Source: Candidatus Kapaibacterium sp. (GTDB lineage Bacteria > Bacteroidota > Ignavibacteria > Kapaibacteriales > UBA2268). Taken from it: DNA of 64,000 bases. The notes below the pieces were generated by a model. The model was not told where the DNA came from. It did not search any database and saw only the letters and a list, made by a program, of their open reading frames with translations. The position numbers and the translations under genes are program-made. The stretch lies in the NCBI GenBank assembly GCA_013414795.1, contig CP058732.1:1463950-1527949 (forward strand). Reading direction: 5' to 3'. Shown piece after piece: positions 1 through 8,453 of this stretch (position 1 is its first letter; every line of letters starts with the position of its first letter).

Positions 1-83
1 TAAAAATCCCAAATCCCAATATGGAACTCAAATCTGGAATGCCGGCGGACTCAAAAATTTTGATTTCTGAATTACAGAAGTAA
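1..83 (+). CDS. HlyD-type membrane fusion protein, C-terminal end only (partial)
   Basis: The reading frame that ends with TAA at 81-83 encodes a tail with the sequence ELKSGMPADSKILI. This resembles the 'LKPGMPADV' end of HlyD/YbhG-type periplasmic adaptor subunits. The stop codon overlaps the ATG of the next gene by one base, so the two are translationally coupled. The position before two ABC ATPases and two ABC-2 permeases is where ybhG sits in the ybhGFSR arrangement. Only about 26 residues are visible, so the family call rests on this short motif and the context. Confidence 0.7.
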   Translation, partial: KIPNPNMELKSGMPADSKILISELQK

Positions 84-994
84 TGGAACCAACTATTAAG
101 GTTGAGAATCTTACTAGGATTTATAATAATAGGAAAGCCATAGACAATCTTTCCTTTTCTGTCCAAAAGGGCGAAATCTTTGGGGTGGTTGGACCAGACG
201 GAAGCGGAAAAACTACATTAATAAAACTTCTTGCAGGAATAATTCAGCCCACAGAAGGGGAAATTGTTATTAATGGACTTAACATCTTGAAGGATTATAA
301 AAAAATCAAGCCATTGATTGGATATTTATCGCAAAACTTTTCCCATTATCTTGATCTTACAGTTGAGGAAAATCTTGAATTTTTTGCGGAAATGCATAAA
401 ATCAAAAATTATCGAGACAGAATCGAATTTTTGTTGAGATTTGTCAATTTAGAGAATTTTCGAAACACTTTGATTGCAAATCTTTCAGGGGGAATGAAAC
501 AAAAATTGGCATTAATTTCTTCGTTAATTTACGAACCAGAAATACTTTTACTTGATGAACCAACAACGGGAGTAGACCCAATTTCGAGGCGTGAATTTTG
601 GTTTTTGTTACATAAACTTGTTCTGGAAGGAAAAACAATATTTTTTGCCACTCCGTATCTGGATGAAGCCGAACGTTTCAATAAAGTTCTGTTGCTGGAT
701 AGTGGGAAGAAATTGGCTTGCGATTCTCCATCAAATCTACTTGCAAATGTTGATTTCTCCGTCCTCGAAATTATTTGTTCAAATTTGAACACTGGCAGCA
801 AAATCTTAAAAGAATATGGTGATGTGCAAGTATTTGGCGACAGAATCCATCTTGTTTTACACAAACAAAAGAGTAATCTTGTTGAAAAAGTGAAAAATAG
901 TATTGAATCTGCCGGTGTTGAACTTTATCAAATTCAAGAGATTAATCCAACATTAGAGAATGTATTTTTACATCTGATAACGAAAAGGAATTAA
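83..994 (+). CDS. ABC transporter ATP-binding protein (YbhF N-half-like)
   Basis: This is a 303-residue nucleotide-binding subunit of an ABC-2 exporter. Walker A reads GPDGSGKTT at about residue 37, with Asp where most homologues have Asn. The signature is LSGGMKQ, Walker B is ILLLDEP and the D-loop is GVDP. The sequence most resembles the N-terminal ATPase of the double-ATPase protein YbhF, here made as a separate protein. The start ATG overlaps the stop codon of the upstream fusion-protein gene. The stop codon overlaps the next ATPase gene by one base. The five genes from 1 to 4194 form one operon, probably for efflux of drugs or another hydrophobic substrate through both membranes. The substrate cannot be told from sequence. 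Confidence 0.93.
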   Translation: MEPTIKVENLTRIYNNRKAIDNLSFSVQKGEIFGVVGPDGSGKTTLIKLLAGIIQPTEGEIVINGLNILKDYKKIKPLIGYLSQNFSHYLDLTVEENLEFFAEMHKIKNYRDRIEFLLRFVNLENFRNTLIANLSGGMKQKLALISSLIYEPEILLLDEPTTGVDPISRREFWFLLHKLVLEGKTIFFATPYLDEAERFNKVLLLDSGKKLACDSPSNLLANVDFSVLEIICSNLNTGSKILKEYGDVQVFGDRIHLVLHKQKSNLVEKVKNSIESAGVELYQIQEINPTLENVFLHLITKRN

Positions 995-1914
995 TGAACG
1001 CTATCGTAACAAAAGGTTTAACGAAAAAGTTTGGTGAATTTATTGCGGTGAACAATATCGATTTAGAAGTTGGCAATGGGGAGATATTCGGTTTTCTTGG
1101 TGCTAATGGGGCGGGGAAAACGACAACAATCAAGATGTTGGTAGGGCTGTTACCCCCGACAAGCGGTTCAATTTTTGTCTCTGGCATAGATGTGGTGAAA
1201 CAACCATTAAAAATCCGAGAAACTATCGGCTATATGTCGCAAAAATTTTCGCTTTATAATGATTTAACAGTGGAAGAAAATATTGATTTTTTTGCTGGTA
1301 TCTATGGGATTGCTTTTAAAAAAGCAAAGCAACTAAAAGAGGAGTTAATTGAGCGTTTTCAGTTGCAAGAATTTAGGAAATTTTTGACAAAAGACTTGCC
1401 TCTTGGATTGAAGCAACGGCTTGCTCTTGGTGTTGCATTGATGCACAAGCCAAAAGTAATTTTTCTCGATGAACCCACCTCGGGTGCAGACCCAATTGCA
1501 AGAAAGTATTTTTGGGAGTTAATCCAATCGCTTGCAAACGACGGCGTTACTTGTTTTGTTACGACACATTATCTTGAAGAGGCAGAATTTTGTTCGAGAA
1601 TAAGTCTAATTGATTCTGGAAAAATTATTGCTTGTGGTTCTCCTAATGAATTAAAAAGAAAATATTTTCAAACACCAATATTCGAGGTTGATTTTGGAAA
1701 TCTTGAAAAGAACATTGAAGTTTACCGAAAAGGGGTTAGCAATTCTGAAATTTCCTTCTTTGGAAGTAGATTACATATAACAATGAAAGAATTATCAGTC
1801 TCTGAAAATGATTTACGGATACAGTTAACCTCAACTTTTGGAGAGCAACCACGGACAATTCGACGAATATTACCAACTTTGGAAGATGTTTTCATAAAAG
1901 CAATTCAAAAGTAA
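994..1914 (+). CDS. ABC transporter ATP-binding protein (YbhF C-half-like)
   Basis: This is a second ATPase of 306 residues. It has Walker A GANGAGKTT at about residue 36 and Walker B VIFLDEP followed by TSGADP. Its signature motif is LPLGLKQ instead of LSGGxxQ, so the ABC signature serine and first glycine are replaced. The same 'LPLG' form is known from the C-terminal ATPase of YbhF/RbbA-like proteins, which argues that this gene and the previous one together equal one split YbhF. Such a pair would have one canonical and one degenerate ATP site. The next gene follows after a 4-base gap. Confidence 0.93.
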   Translation: MNAIVTKGLTKKFGEFIAVNNIDLEVGNGEIFGFLGANGAGKTTTIKMLVGLLPPTSGSIFVSGIDVVKQPLKIRETIGYMSQKFSLYNDLTVEENIDFFAGIYGIAFKKAKQLKEELIERFQLQEFRKFLTKDLPLGLKQRLALGVALMHKPKVIFLDEPTSGADPIARKYFWELIQSLANDGVTCFVTTHYLEEAEFCSRISLIDSGKIIACGSPNELKRKYFQTPIFEVDFGNLEKNIEVYRKGVSNSEISFFGSRLHITMKELSVSENDLRIQLTSTFGEQPRTIRRILPTLEDVFIKAIQK

Positions 1915-1918
1915 TGTT

Positions 1919-3064
1919 ATGATTGACTTAAGTGTTATTGGGGCAATTGCAAAGAAAGAATTACGGCAGTTAAGTCGTGAGAAAAGAATGCTTTTTGTGA
2001 TATTCTTTTTTCCTCTCTTTTTGCTGTTGATATTTGGTTATGCGATTAATCTTGATGTCAAGCATATACAACTTGCTGTTTTGGACTTTGACCGCACAAG
2101 TGAAACTCGTTCAATTGTGAACTCGCTTGCTTCTTCTGAATATTTCGATTTGGTTGGATATGTAAAGAACTACAATGAAGCAAGGCATTATTTGAATATT
2201 GGCAAGGCACAACTTGTTATTGTATTTCCCGAAGACTTTACCAAGAATCTTTACAGGAAACAAAATTCCAAGATTCAATTTTTAATTGATGGTGTTAATG
2301 GAAACACTTCGGGCGTAATATACAATTATTCAAATCTTGCAACTGGTTTTGTTTTGACAAGGTGGATAAATGAAAATGTTGGGACAAATTTTGCTCGAAA
2401 GTCATTGCTTGGAGTTAACATTGAATCCAGATTTTGGTACAATCCAGAATTGAAATCCAGCATTTTTCTTGTGCCAGGTCTAATTGGTATAATAATAATT
2501 CTTACATCTGCAATTACTGTTTCTCTATCAATTGTCAAAGAGAAAGAAAGAAATACCATAGAACAGATTTTGATTGCCCCAATTTCCCCATTGGATTTCG
2601 TGTTGGGCAAAATTATTCCATACTCGGTCATTGCATTAATCAATTCTTTATTGGTTGTTGTTTTGGGTAATCTTGTATTTAACGTTCCTATAAAAGGAAA
2701 CATTTTATTGCTTCTACTTGCAGTGGTTATGTACATCTATTCTTCTTTAAGTATTGGAGTTTTTGTTTCAATTGTTGCAAACAACCAACTTCTGGCTTTC
2801 CTTATGGTTGTTATTATTTCTGTTCTTCCTTCAATGATTCTTTCTGGTTTTATCTTTCCAATCGAGAGTATGCCATTTGTAATTCAATTGATTACAAATC
2901 TTACCCCTGCGAAATTCTTTTTAGCAATTATCCGTGGTTTATTGCTAAAAGGCATAGGTTTTGAATATATTTGGCAAAATTATTTGTATTTACTTTTCTA
3001 CGGTTCAGCTTTTTTTGCTATTGGTTTTGTTGCCTATAGAAAAAGTTTTCGTTTGGATTTATGA
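1919..3064 (+). CDS. ABC-2 type transporter permease (YbhS-like)
   Basis: This is an integral membrane subunit of 381 residues. It has one N-terminal membrane helix (about 22-45), a large extracytoplasmic domain (about 50-175) and five further helices from about 180 to the end. The motif KEKERNTIEQILIAPIS, which follows the second membrane helix, is typical of ABC2_membrane_3/DrrB-YhhJ proteins, and SGFIFPIESMP is the typical loop near the end. It lies in the operon after the two ATPases and overlaps the next permease gene by 4 bases. It probably forms a heterodimer with that protein. Confidence 0.93.
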   Translation: MIDLSVIGAIAKKELRQLSREKRMLFVIFFFPLFLLLIFGYAINLDVKHIQLAVLDFDRTSETRSIVNSLASSEYFDLVGYVKNYNEARHYLNIGKAQLVIVFPEDFTKNLYRKQNSKIQFLIDGVNGNTSGVIYNYSNLATGFVLTRWINENVGTNFARKSLLGVNIESRFWYNPELKSSIFLVPGLIGIIIILTSAITVSLSIVKEKERNTIEQILIAPISPLDFVLGKIIPYSVIALINSLLVVVLGNLVFNVPIKGNILLLLLAVVMYIYSSLSIGVFVSIVANNQLLAFLMVVIISVLPSMILSGFIFPIESMPFVIQLITNLTPAKFFLAIIRGLLLKGIGFEYIWQNYLYLLFYGSAFFAIGFVAYRKSFRLDL

Positions 3065-4194
3065 GAAGAATATTAAGTTTTGTAATTAAAGAACTAATAC
3101 AACTTCGCAGAGACAAGAGAATGATTGGTATTGTTCTTGTTTCTCCGATCATTCAACTAATTTTACTTGGTTATGCAGCGAATTTAGATGTAAAAACAAT
3201 TGGTACAACAATTCTTGATTTTGACAAAAGTACTTTAAGTCGAAAATTTGTTCAAACATTGCTTTCAAGCAAGTATTTTCAAATAAACAAATATGCTAAG
3301 AATTATAATGAAATTAAAAAAGATATCGAATCGGGTAGGGCGATAGTTTGTATCGTTTTTCCAAAAGATTTTGAAAAAAACTTGATTAGACATCGCACTT
3401 CAAGTATTCAAGTTATTCTTGATGCTTCGAATGGAAACAAGACATCGATAGTTTTTGGATATCTTGCCAATGCAACTGCTCAGTTTAACAAACTTCACCT
3501 TGGAGATTTTCAAATACAAAACGGTAGTTTTTTATATTCATCATTTCCACGGATACAACCAGAAATTAGGGTTTGGTACAACCCGAATATGGAGACCAGG
3601 AAGTTTTTCTTGCCAGGTATTGTAGCACTTCTTTTGTTAATCATTGCGATTCCATTGACAGCAATGGCAATAGTTCGAGAGAAAGAAATCGGAACAATCG
3701 AGCAGATTTTAATTTCCCCAGCGAAATCATTTGAAATCGTTGCTGGCAAGTTGATACCATTTCTTTTGGTCGGTCTTCTTGATTTTACCTTTGTTCTTTC
3801 AGTTATGGTTTTCTGGTTTGGAATTGAAGTCCGTGGAAGTGTGCTTCTACTTTATTTTACTGGTTTTTTGTTTACCCTTTCCAATCTTGGTCTTGGGCTT
3901 TTCATTTCAACGATATCGAAGACCCAACAACAAGCAATGATTCTTTCAGTTTTTGGTATTATTGTCCCAATGATTTACCTTTCTGGTTTTGTTTTTCCAA
4001 TTGAAAATATGCCAAAGATAATTCAAACCATTACATTTTTGATTCCATTGAGGTACTTTTTAGTCATATTAAGAGGAATTGTATTGAAAGGAATTGGAAT
4101 CTTTGAACTCTGGGATCAAATACTAATTCTTTCAGCATATGGCGTAGCATTTTTCCTTCTTAGTTTGATAAGATTCAGAAAAACATTTCATTAG
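3061..4194 (+). CDS. ABC-2 type transporter permease (YbhR-like)
   Basis: This is the second permease, 377 residues, with the same layout as its neighbour: an N-terminal helix, a periplasmic domain and five C-terminal helices. The shared landmarks are REKEIGTIEQILISPAKS and SGFVFPIENMP. The two permeases are clearly paralogous. Its start overlaps the end of the preceding gene, which indicates coupled translation. This is the last gene of the exporter operon. The following 600 bases hold no gene and the next gene is convergent. Confidence 0.93.
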   Translation: MRRILSFVIKELIQLRRDKRMIGIVLVSPIIQLILLGYAANLDVKTIGTTILDFDKSTLSRKFVQTLLSSKYFQINKYAKNYNEIKKDIESGRAIVCIVFPKDFEKNLIRHRTSSIQVILDASNGNKTSIVFGYLANATAQFNKLHLGDFQIQNGSFLYSSFPRIQPEIRVWYNPNMETRKFFLPGIVALLLLIIAIPLTAMAIVREKEIGTIEQILISPAKSFEIVAGKLIPFLLVGLLDFTFVLSVMVFWFGIEVRGSVLLLYFTGFLFTLSNLGLGLFISTISKTQQQAMILSVFGIIVPMIYLSGFVFPIENMPKIIQTITFLIPLRYFLVILRGIVLKGIGIFELWDQILILSAYGVAFFLLSLIRFRKTFH

Positions 4195-4795
4195 TTTTTA
4201 TTTATACTTTATCAATTCATAATTTTTCTTTTTACCAAGAATTTTTACATTTTTACAAAACATTTTACTTTCTTGGTTTGTCGGCTTCGTGTTAATTTGG
4301 ATTGCAATTAGGAATCAGACCCAGCTTCCAATTTGTGTATTAATCTTTGCCATACCGCAAAGTCTGTTGGAAGTATATTTACCAAACTTTATAATTAAAA
4401 ATTAACATCTCAAACAAAAAGATTATCAAAATTGGATATTATCAAAAGGAAAAATTAAAGTTCTAAAAAAGATATATTTCACAACATTTATTTTGCCAAT
4501 TTTTAAAATGCCTTCAAAGTCAAGAGTGTAAATTTATATCCGGGAAGTAAATTTATCGATATTAAGTTGTTTTGCTTTTTCCCCTTCATTCTGCAAAACA
4601 TTCAAGTTTTGATACACAATGGAACCCAAGAAATCATAAAACTTTAAATTTGCTTGTTTTGGCTTAACGTGCTCGGTTAATGAACCCCACAAGGTGGGGC
4701 GAAGTGGCGACCGAAGGGTAATTTGGTTGGAGCAACCAAAGAGAGCGAAACCGCATAGCCGAAGTTATTTGCAGTGCTGGGCAAATTATCATATT
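4195..4795. other. Gene-free spacer between convergent genes
   Basis: I find no credible coding region here on either strand. The first 460 bases are AT-rich and featureless. The last 120 bases are distinctly richer in G+C and hold a chain of short hairpins, listed as a separate entry. Confidence 0.6.
4664..4786. repeat. Multi-hairpin, GC-rich intergenic element
   Basis: Four perfect dyads lie in tandem: TTAAC/GTTAA (4664-4680, 7-base loop), CCCCAC/GTGGGG (4685-4699, 3-base loop), TTTGGTTG/CAACCAAA (4722-4740, 3-base loop) and ATTTGC/GCAAAT (4767-4786, 8-base loop). There is no T-run after them, so they are not ordinary intrinsic terminators. The block is richer in G+C than the surroundings and codes for nothing I recognise. 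It could be a REP/MITE-like repeat, a structured RNA or a recombination site. I cannot choose between these from one copy. Confidence 0.5.
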
Positions 4796-5998
4796 TTATT
4801 TCTCCAATTCTATAATTTCTTCTTCTTCCGCAATAGGTTTTTTAAGTAAATGTTTTGGTAAAAATGCCATATTGGCTATCACTGTTGGAATAACCGCGCT
4901 GCCTATTACTACGGCTACTAAATATGAGTATTGTTCTTTTGTAACTATACCGTTTGTTAATCCATACAATGCTGATATTGTTCCAAAAGTAAGTCCAGTT
5001 GACATCAATAAAGTATAATACCAGGTTTCTTTTTTATTGTTGTTTCTAAATTGTTTAATCACAGGTTGTAAACCGAATATTTTTGATAAAACTTTTCCAG
5101 CAAAAAGTACTAAAAAGATCACCGGCGCAGAAATCACAGCCGGAATTGATACCAATGCCCCAGCTCGTAAAAAGTAAAAAGGCGTCAAAAACCCAATTGT
5201 CAAGGTTCTTATTCGTCGTATAAAAAAGTTATCTTTGCTGATTGTTCCGGCGAGTACCATACCGGCAATGTATGCTAGTAAAACGGCCTCGCTCCCAGCC
5301 CATAAAGCCAATGATCCCAATCCGAACAAAAGGAATAGTATCCATTTAGTTCTTATTGCCGCTGTCTTAAATCCATAAGTGCGGGTTAAAAATGAAGTAA
5401 TTGATGGCATTACGAAGAAAGCAAGTCCTGAAATAACAATAAAGACAACTGTTTTATAATTAAAAGGAGCAAATATCAATCCAAGAGCAATGACAGTCCC
5501 GAGGTCATTAATGAAACATGAACCCAGGATACCTTTTCCAAATTCCGTTTTGTTAAAACCATATTCCAACATCACAGAGTATACGACCGCCATTGATGTA
5601 GTTGAAAGGGCTATCCCCGCCAATAAACTGGCTTGCCAACCCCAGCCAAGAGCAAATCTTGCAAGTAAAGTACAACCAATAAATGGAGCCAAAAACCCAA
5701 TAAGCCCAATAACTGATGATTCTTTCAATTTAGCTTTCAGAGAGGCTGGGTCTAATTCTGCGCCAGCTAAAAATGTTAAAATTATTGCCCCGCTTCCGGC
5801 AATGAATTTCAACCATTCAGAATCAGCTTTTAACAAATCGGAACCAAAAAAATAAGTAGCGACGTAACTTGCAATAGCTCCAATGCAAATTTCCATTAAA
5901 GCCATCGAAATTTTGAAATGATTTGCAAAAATGGTGGCAAGTATTGCTAATGCAAGCCAGATTGTAGCGATAAAATAAATTTCTAACATAGGGTTCAC
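4796..5998 (-). CDS. Cation:proton antiporter (CPA2/Kef-type membrane domain)
   Basis: This is a 400-residue polytopic membrane protein of about 12-13 helices, matching the Na+/H+ exchanger (CPA2, KefB/NapA-like) domain. Landmarks are SGAIILTFLAGAELDP near residue 90, ALSTTSMAVVYSVMLE near 130-146 and the conserved polar helix LGSCFINDLGTVIALGL around 160. The Asn-Asp pair in that helix is the usual ion-binding signature. No TrkA-N or TrkA-C regulatory domain follows; the protein ends in a short acidic tail. The likely role is proton-coupled Na+ or K+ exchange across the inner membrane. It follows the ferredoxin remnant and acr3 on the same strand and may be part of the same stress locus. Confidence 0.88.
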   Translation of the reverse strand: MNPMLEIYFIATIWLALAILATIFANHFKISMALMEICIGAIASYVATYFFGSDLLKADSEWLKFIAGSGAIILTFLAGAELDPASLKAKLKESSVIGLIGFLAPFIGCTLLARFALGWGWQASLLAGIALSTTSMAVVYSVMLEYGFNKTEFGKGILGSCFINDLGTVIALGLIFAPFNYKTVVFIVISGLAFFVMPSITSFLTRTYGFKTAAIRTKWILFLLFGLGSLALWAGSEAVLLAYIAGMVLAGTISKDNFFIRRIRTLTIGFLTPFYFLRAGALVSIPAVISAPVIFLVLFAGKVLSKIFGLQPVIKQFRNNNKKETWYYTLLMSTGLTFGTISALYGLTNGIVTKEQYSYLVAVVIGSAVIPTVIANMAFLPKHLLKKPIAEEEEIIELEK

Positions 5999-6164
5999 CT
6001 CATAAATTATTTTTCTTAAATAATCCTTCTGCAGAAGTCATCAGCCAATTGGCATTTGTGAGGGAGACTTCATTCCCTATGTCGAAAGCGTTATGACGTA
6101 TACTTAATGTAAAATATTATAATATAATTCTTCAATACTTGTAGAGCATTGCCCAGAATGGTAT

Positions 6165-6314
6165 TTAACGGCTGGAGGGTATCCGAAGTTTGCGTCCGAA
6201 GGTCACATAACACAACTCGCATCCAATACACGCATCTGCTTTCACTGTTGGGTACCAAGGTATTTCTTCCCGTGGAACTCCATGGCAAGGAGTCTTGCTG
6301 AAGTCTTTAGCCAT
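6165..6314 (-). pseudogene. Truncated 4Fe-4S ferredoxin of the arsenic locus
   Basis: Behind a strong ribosome-binding site (GAAGGAGG) an ATG at 6314 opens 49 codons that include CHGVPREEIPWYPTV and DACIGCELCYVTFGRK. This is the N-terminal half of the small ferredoxins often found with ars genes. The first cluster motif C-x2-C-x2-C (Cys29, 32, 35) is present, but the next ligand is Phe39 (TTC, one base from TGC). The frame then runs into unrelated residues and a TAA. The second half, with its other cysteines, is missing in all frames. The gene is therefore broken by substitution plus a deletion or rearrangement near 6190. A different frame over the same bases is longer but meaningless. Confidence 0.75.
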
Positions 6315-6368
6315 TTGTTACCCTCCTTCTGATGTTTAAAGGGAATTTATATTTATTTTTTGTAGCAA

Positions 6369-6395
6369 AGTCTTTTGCCAATTATTATCTCCTTC
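6369..6395 (-). other. Second ribosome-binding site and MAKDF start, partial duplication
   Basis: On the minus strand a CAGAAGGAG site is followed by TTG GCA AAA GAC TTT GCT. This mirrors the CAGAAGGAG...ATG GCT AAA GAC TTC AGC start of the ferredoxin 67 bases further on. The frame that it opens (TTG at 6381) ends after 24 codons, just past the second start. It looks like the leftover 5' end of a duplicated or related gene. Confidence 0.45.
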
Positions 6396-6545
6396 TGATT
6401 ATTCTGTTTCTGTCGATTTGGTTGTTAATTTTGTGTATTATAACTTTCGCAAAACTTGACCGATATTCTGTACTTTACCCATTTTAATTTTTTAATTACC
6501 CTTTTGTTCATGCTACTAAATGATTTTTTGAGAATTGAGTTTTGG

Positions 6546-7598
6546 TTAACTGTTATTAGATGGATAAAATTTTTTCTTTAAGAACAAAGCTGCGTTAACT
6601 AATCCAATAAGTACTGGTACCTCAACCAAGGGACCAATAACTGTCGCAAAAGCGGCCTCCGAGTTAATCCCGAACACAGCTACTGCAACTGCTATGGCAA
6701 GTTCAAAATCGTTGCTGGCAGCTGTAAATGCAACCGTAGTTGTTTTTTCGTAACTAATGCCTTGCCTTTTCACAAAAAAGAATGTTGCGAAAAACATTAT
6801 TGCAAAATAAAATGTGTATGGGATTGCAACTCGTACCACATCTAAAGGAAGTTCAGTTATTTTCTCTCCTTTTAGTGAAAACATTACGAAAATTGTGAAA
6901 AGAAGTGCAATTGGTGTTAATAAAGATATTCTGGGTATGAAATTTTTATGATACCAATCTTTATTTTTGATTTTTATGAGAGTAAAACGAGTAAGGAAAC
7001 CACCCGCAAAAGGGATTCCAAGGTAAATTAGAACTGTTTTAGCAATTTCTCCAATGGAAACTTCAACCATTTCACCTTTAACGCCAAAAATTGGGGGAAG
7101 GACAGTAATAAATATATATGCATAAATTGAATATGTCAAAATTTGGAATAGGGCATTGAAAGCCACCAATCCAGCTGCAAGTTCAGAATCACCTTTGGCT
7201 AAATCATTCCAAACTAAAACCATAGCAATGCATCTAGCAAGACCAACCAAGATGACACCAACGGCCATTCCGTGTTTGTCTGGTAGAAAAATTAAAGCCA
7301 GAATAAACATAATGAATGGTCCTATTATCCAATTTTGAATCAATGATATTGTCAGAAGTTTGACATTTTTAAAAACAGTGAAGAACTCTTCGTATTTAAC
7401 TTTTGCAAGTGGGGGATACATCATACATATTAAGCCAATTGCAATTGGGATATTCGTTGTGCCGCTACTAAGAGAATTCCAAAAGTTGGCAATATTTGGG
7501 AAGATAGAGCCGACCGCAACTCCAACCGCCATCGTGATAAAAATCCACAAAGTAAGATAGCGGTCGAAAAAAGAGAGGCGCTTGGCAACTGTATCCAT
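6546..7598 (-). CDS. acr3: ACR3-family arsenite efflux transporter
   Basis: This is a 350-residue protein with ten predicted membrane helices that exports arsenite from the cytoplasm using the proton gradient. Family landmarks are [16 protein letters not shown] (about 57-71), [17 protein letters not shown] (about 121-137), which contains the essential cysteine of transmembrane helix 4 (Cys123), and [14 protein letters not shown] near the C-terminus with the conserved glutamate. The length is normal for the ACR3(2)/Bacillus-type group. The start is supported by an AAAGGAGA ribosome-binding site. No arsR, arsC or arsM is seen nearby. The only companions are the broken ferredoxin and the cation antiporter downstream. 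Confidence 0.95.
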   Translation of the reverse strand: MDTVAKRLSFFDRYLTLWIFITMAVGVAVGSIFPNIANFWNSLSSGTTNIPIAIGLICMMYPPLAKVKYEEFFTVFKNVKLLTISLIQNWIIGPFIMFILALIFLPDKHGMAVGVILVGLARCIAMVLVWNDLAKGDSELAAGLVAFNALFQILTYSIYAYIFITVLPPIFGVKGEMVEVSIGEIAKTVLIYLGIPFAGGFLTRFTLIKIKNKDWYHKNFIPRISLLTPIALLFTIFVMFSLKGEKITELPLDVVRVAIPYTFYFAIMFFATFFFVKRQGISYEKTTTVAFTAASNDFELAIAVAVAVFGINSEAAFATVIGPLVEVPVLIGLVNAALFLKKKFYPSNNS

Positions 7599-8453
7599 AA
7601 AAAATCTCCTTTTTTTATTTAGTTAAATAACAAAATGACAAAATTAAAGAAGAAAAATCATATGACAAAAGATTTTAAAGAAAAATTGGGGGCAAAAAAA
7701 CTGAGAGGTTATGTGGAGTATACAGAAATTCAAATCAACTTAAAATTTTTTGTTAATACTAATTTATTTAAAAAACTTGCATATAGTACTACTAATAAGA
7801 ATTAGGAAAATAAAATTTAATTTAAATTTTGTAAAAAGTGTATTTAATATGAAATTTGTGGTTTATTTTGGGCGCAAATATTCTTTTGACTGCTTGGGGA
7901 AAGAGGTGAGGATTGAAATTGAAATATTTACATTAAAAAATTAAATTAACAATAAAAAATAAAGCAATTTTTATTTTTTTGGTGTTTAATTGATAGAATG
8001 TTATTAAATTAGTAAGGGAGTTAAGTACAAGTTGCAAAACAATTAGGTGGTGATTTGACAATCAATTTTAAATCGCCCCAAAAGAGCAATCGAGCAGAAA
8101 AATCTATCTTTTGCTTAATTGGCAACTGGGTTCAAACCATTATTTTGCTAACAGATAAGCGGTGTAATTCAAAATATTGTAACAAATCAGAACAAATAGC
8201 AATGTCCAGTTATGCGGGATGTTCAGAAACTAATGAACGACTTGCAACTGTTAAAAAAAGGATTTTAAAGATTTACAGAAAATTTTTAAATGATAAATCC
8301 TTAGTTTTATTTGGAGAATTTAGAGTAGTTTTATTACAGCATTTCAAAAGAAAAAAAGCCCGTCTTTTCAATTTTTCTAATGTTTTTTGTCTTTTTTTAA
8401 AGACAAAGCAAATCAACCTACAAATTGCAAATGTGAGAAAGTTTCAAAATGAA
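7599..8453. other. Gene-poor AT-rich stretch
   Basis: About 850 bases have no gene that I can support. The first part is the 5' region of acr3 and should hold its promoter. An A/T-only hairpin (about 7954-7979) may act as a weak terminator or be chance. A TTG-initiated frame of 153 codons spans 8055-8516, but its composition and sequence resemble no protein. Only its last 20 codons make sense, as the signal peptide of the decayed protease gene. Confidence 0.5.

Noticed and set aside
4664-4786. Integron attC site
   Set aside because: The ends only vaguely resemble the RYYYAAC/GTTRRRY core sites, no integrase or cassette is nearby, and several separate hairpins do not fit the single long attC fold.
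6091-6288. 65-codon minus-strand frame over the ferredoxin remnant
   Set aside because: It is out of frame with the recognisable ferredoxin sequence and gives no known protein.
7750-7944. 64-codon frame on the plus strand
   Set aside because: Its Ile/Leu/Lys-rich composition is what AT-rich spacer gives, and it has no ribosome-binding site or recognisable motif.
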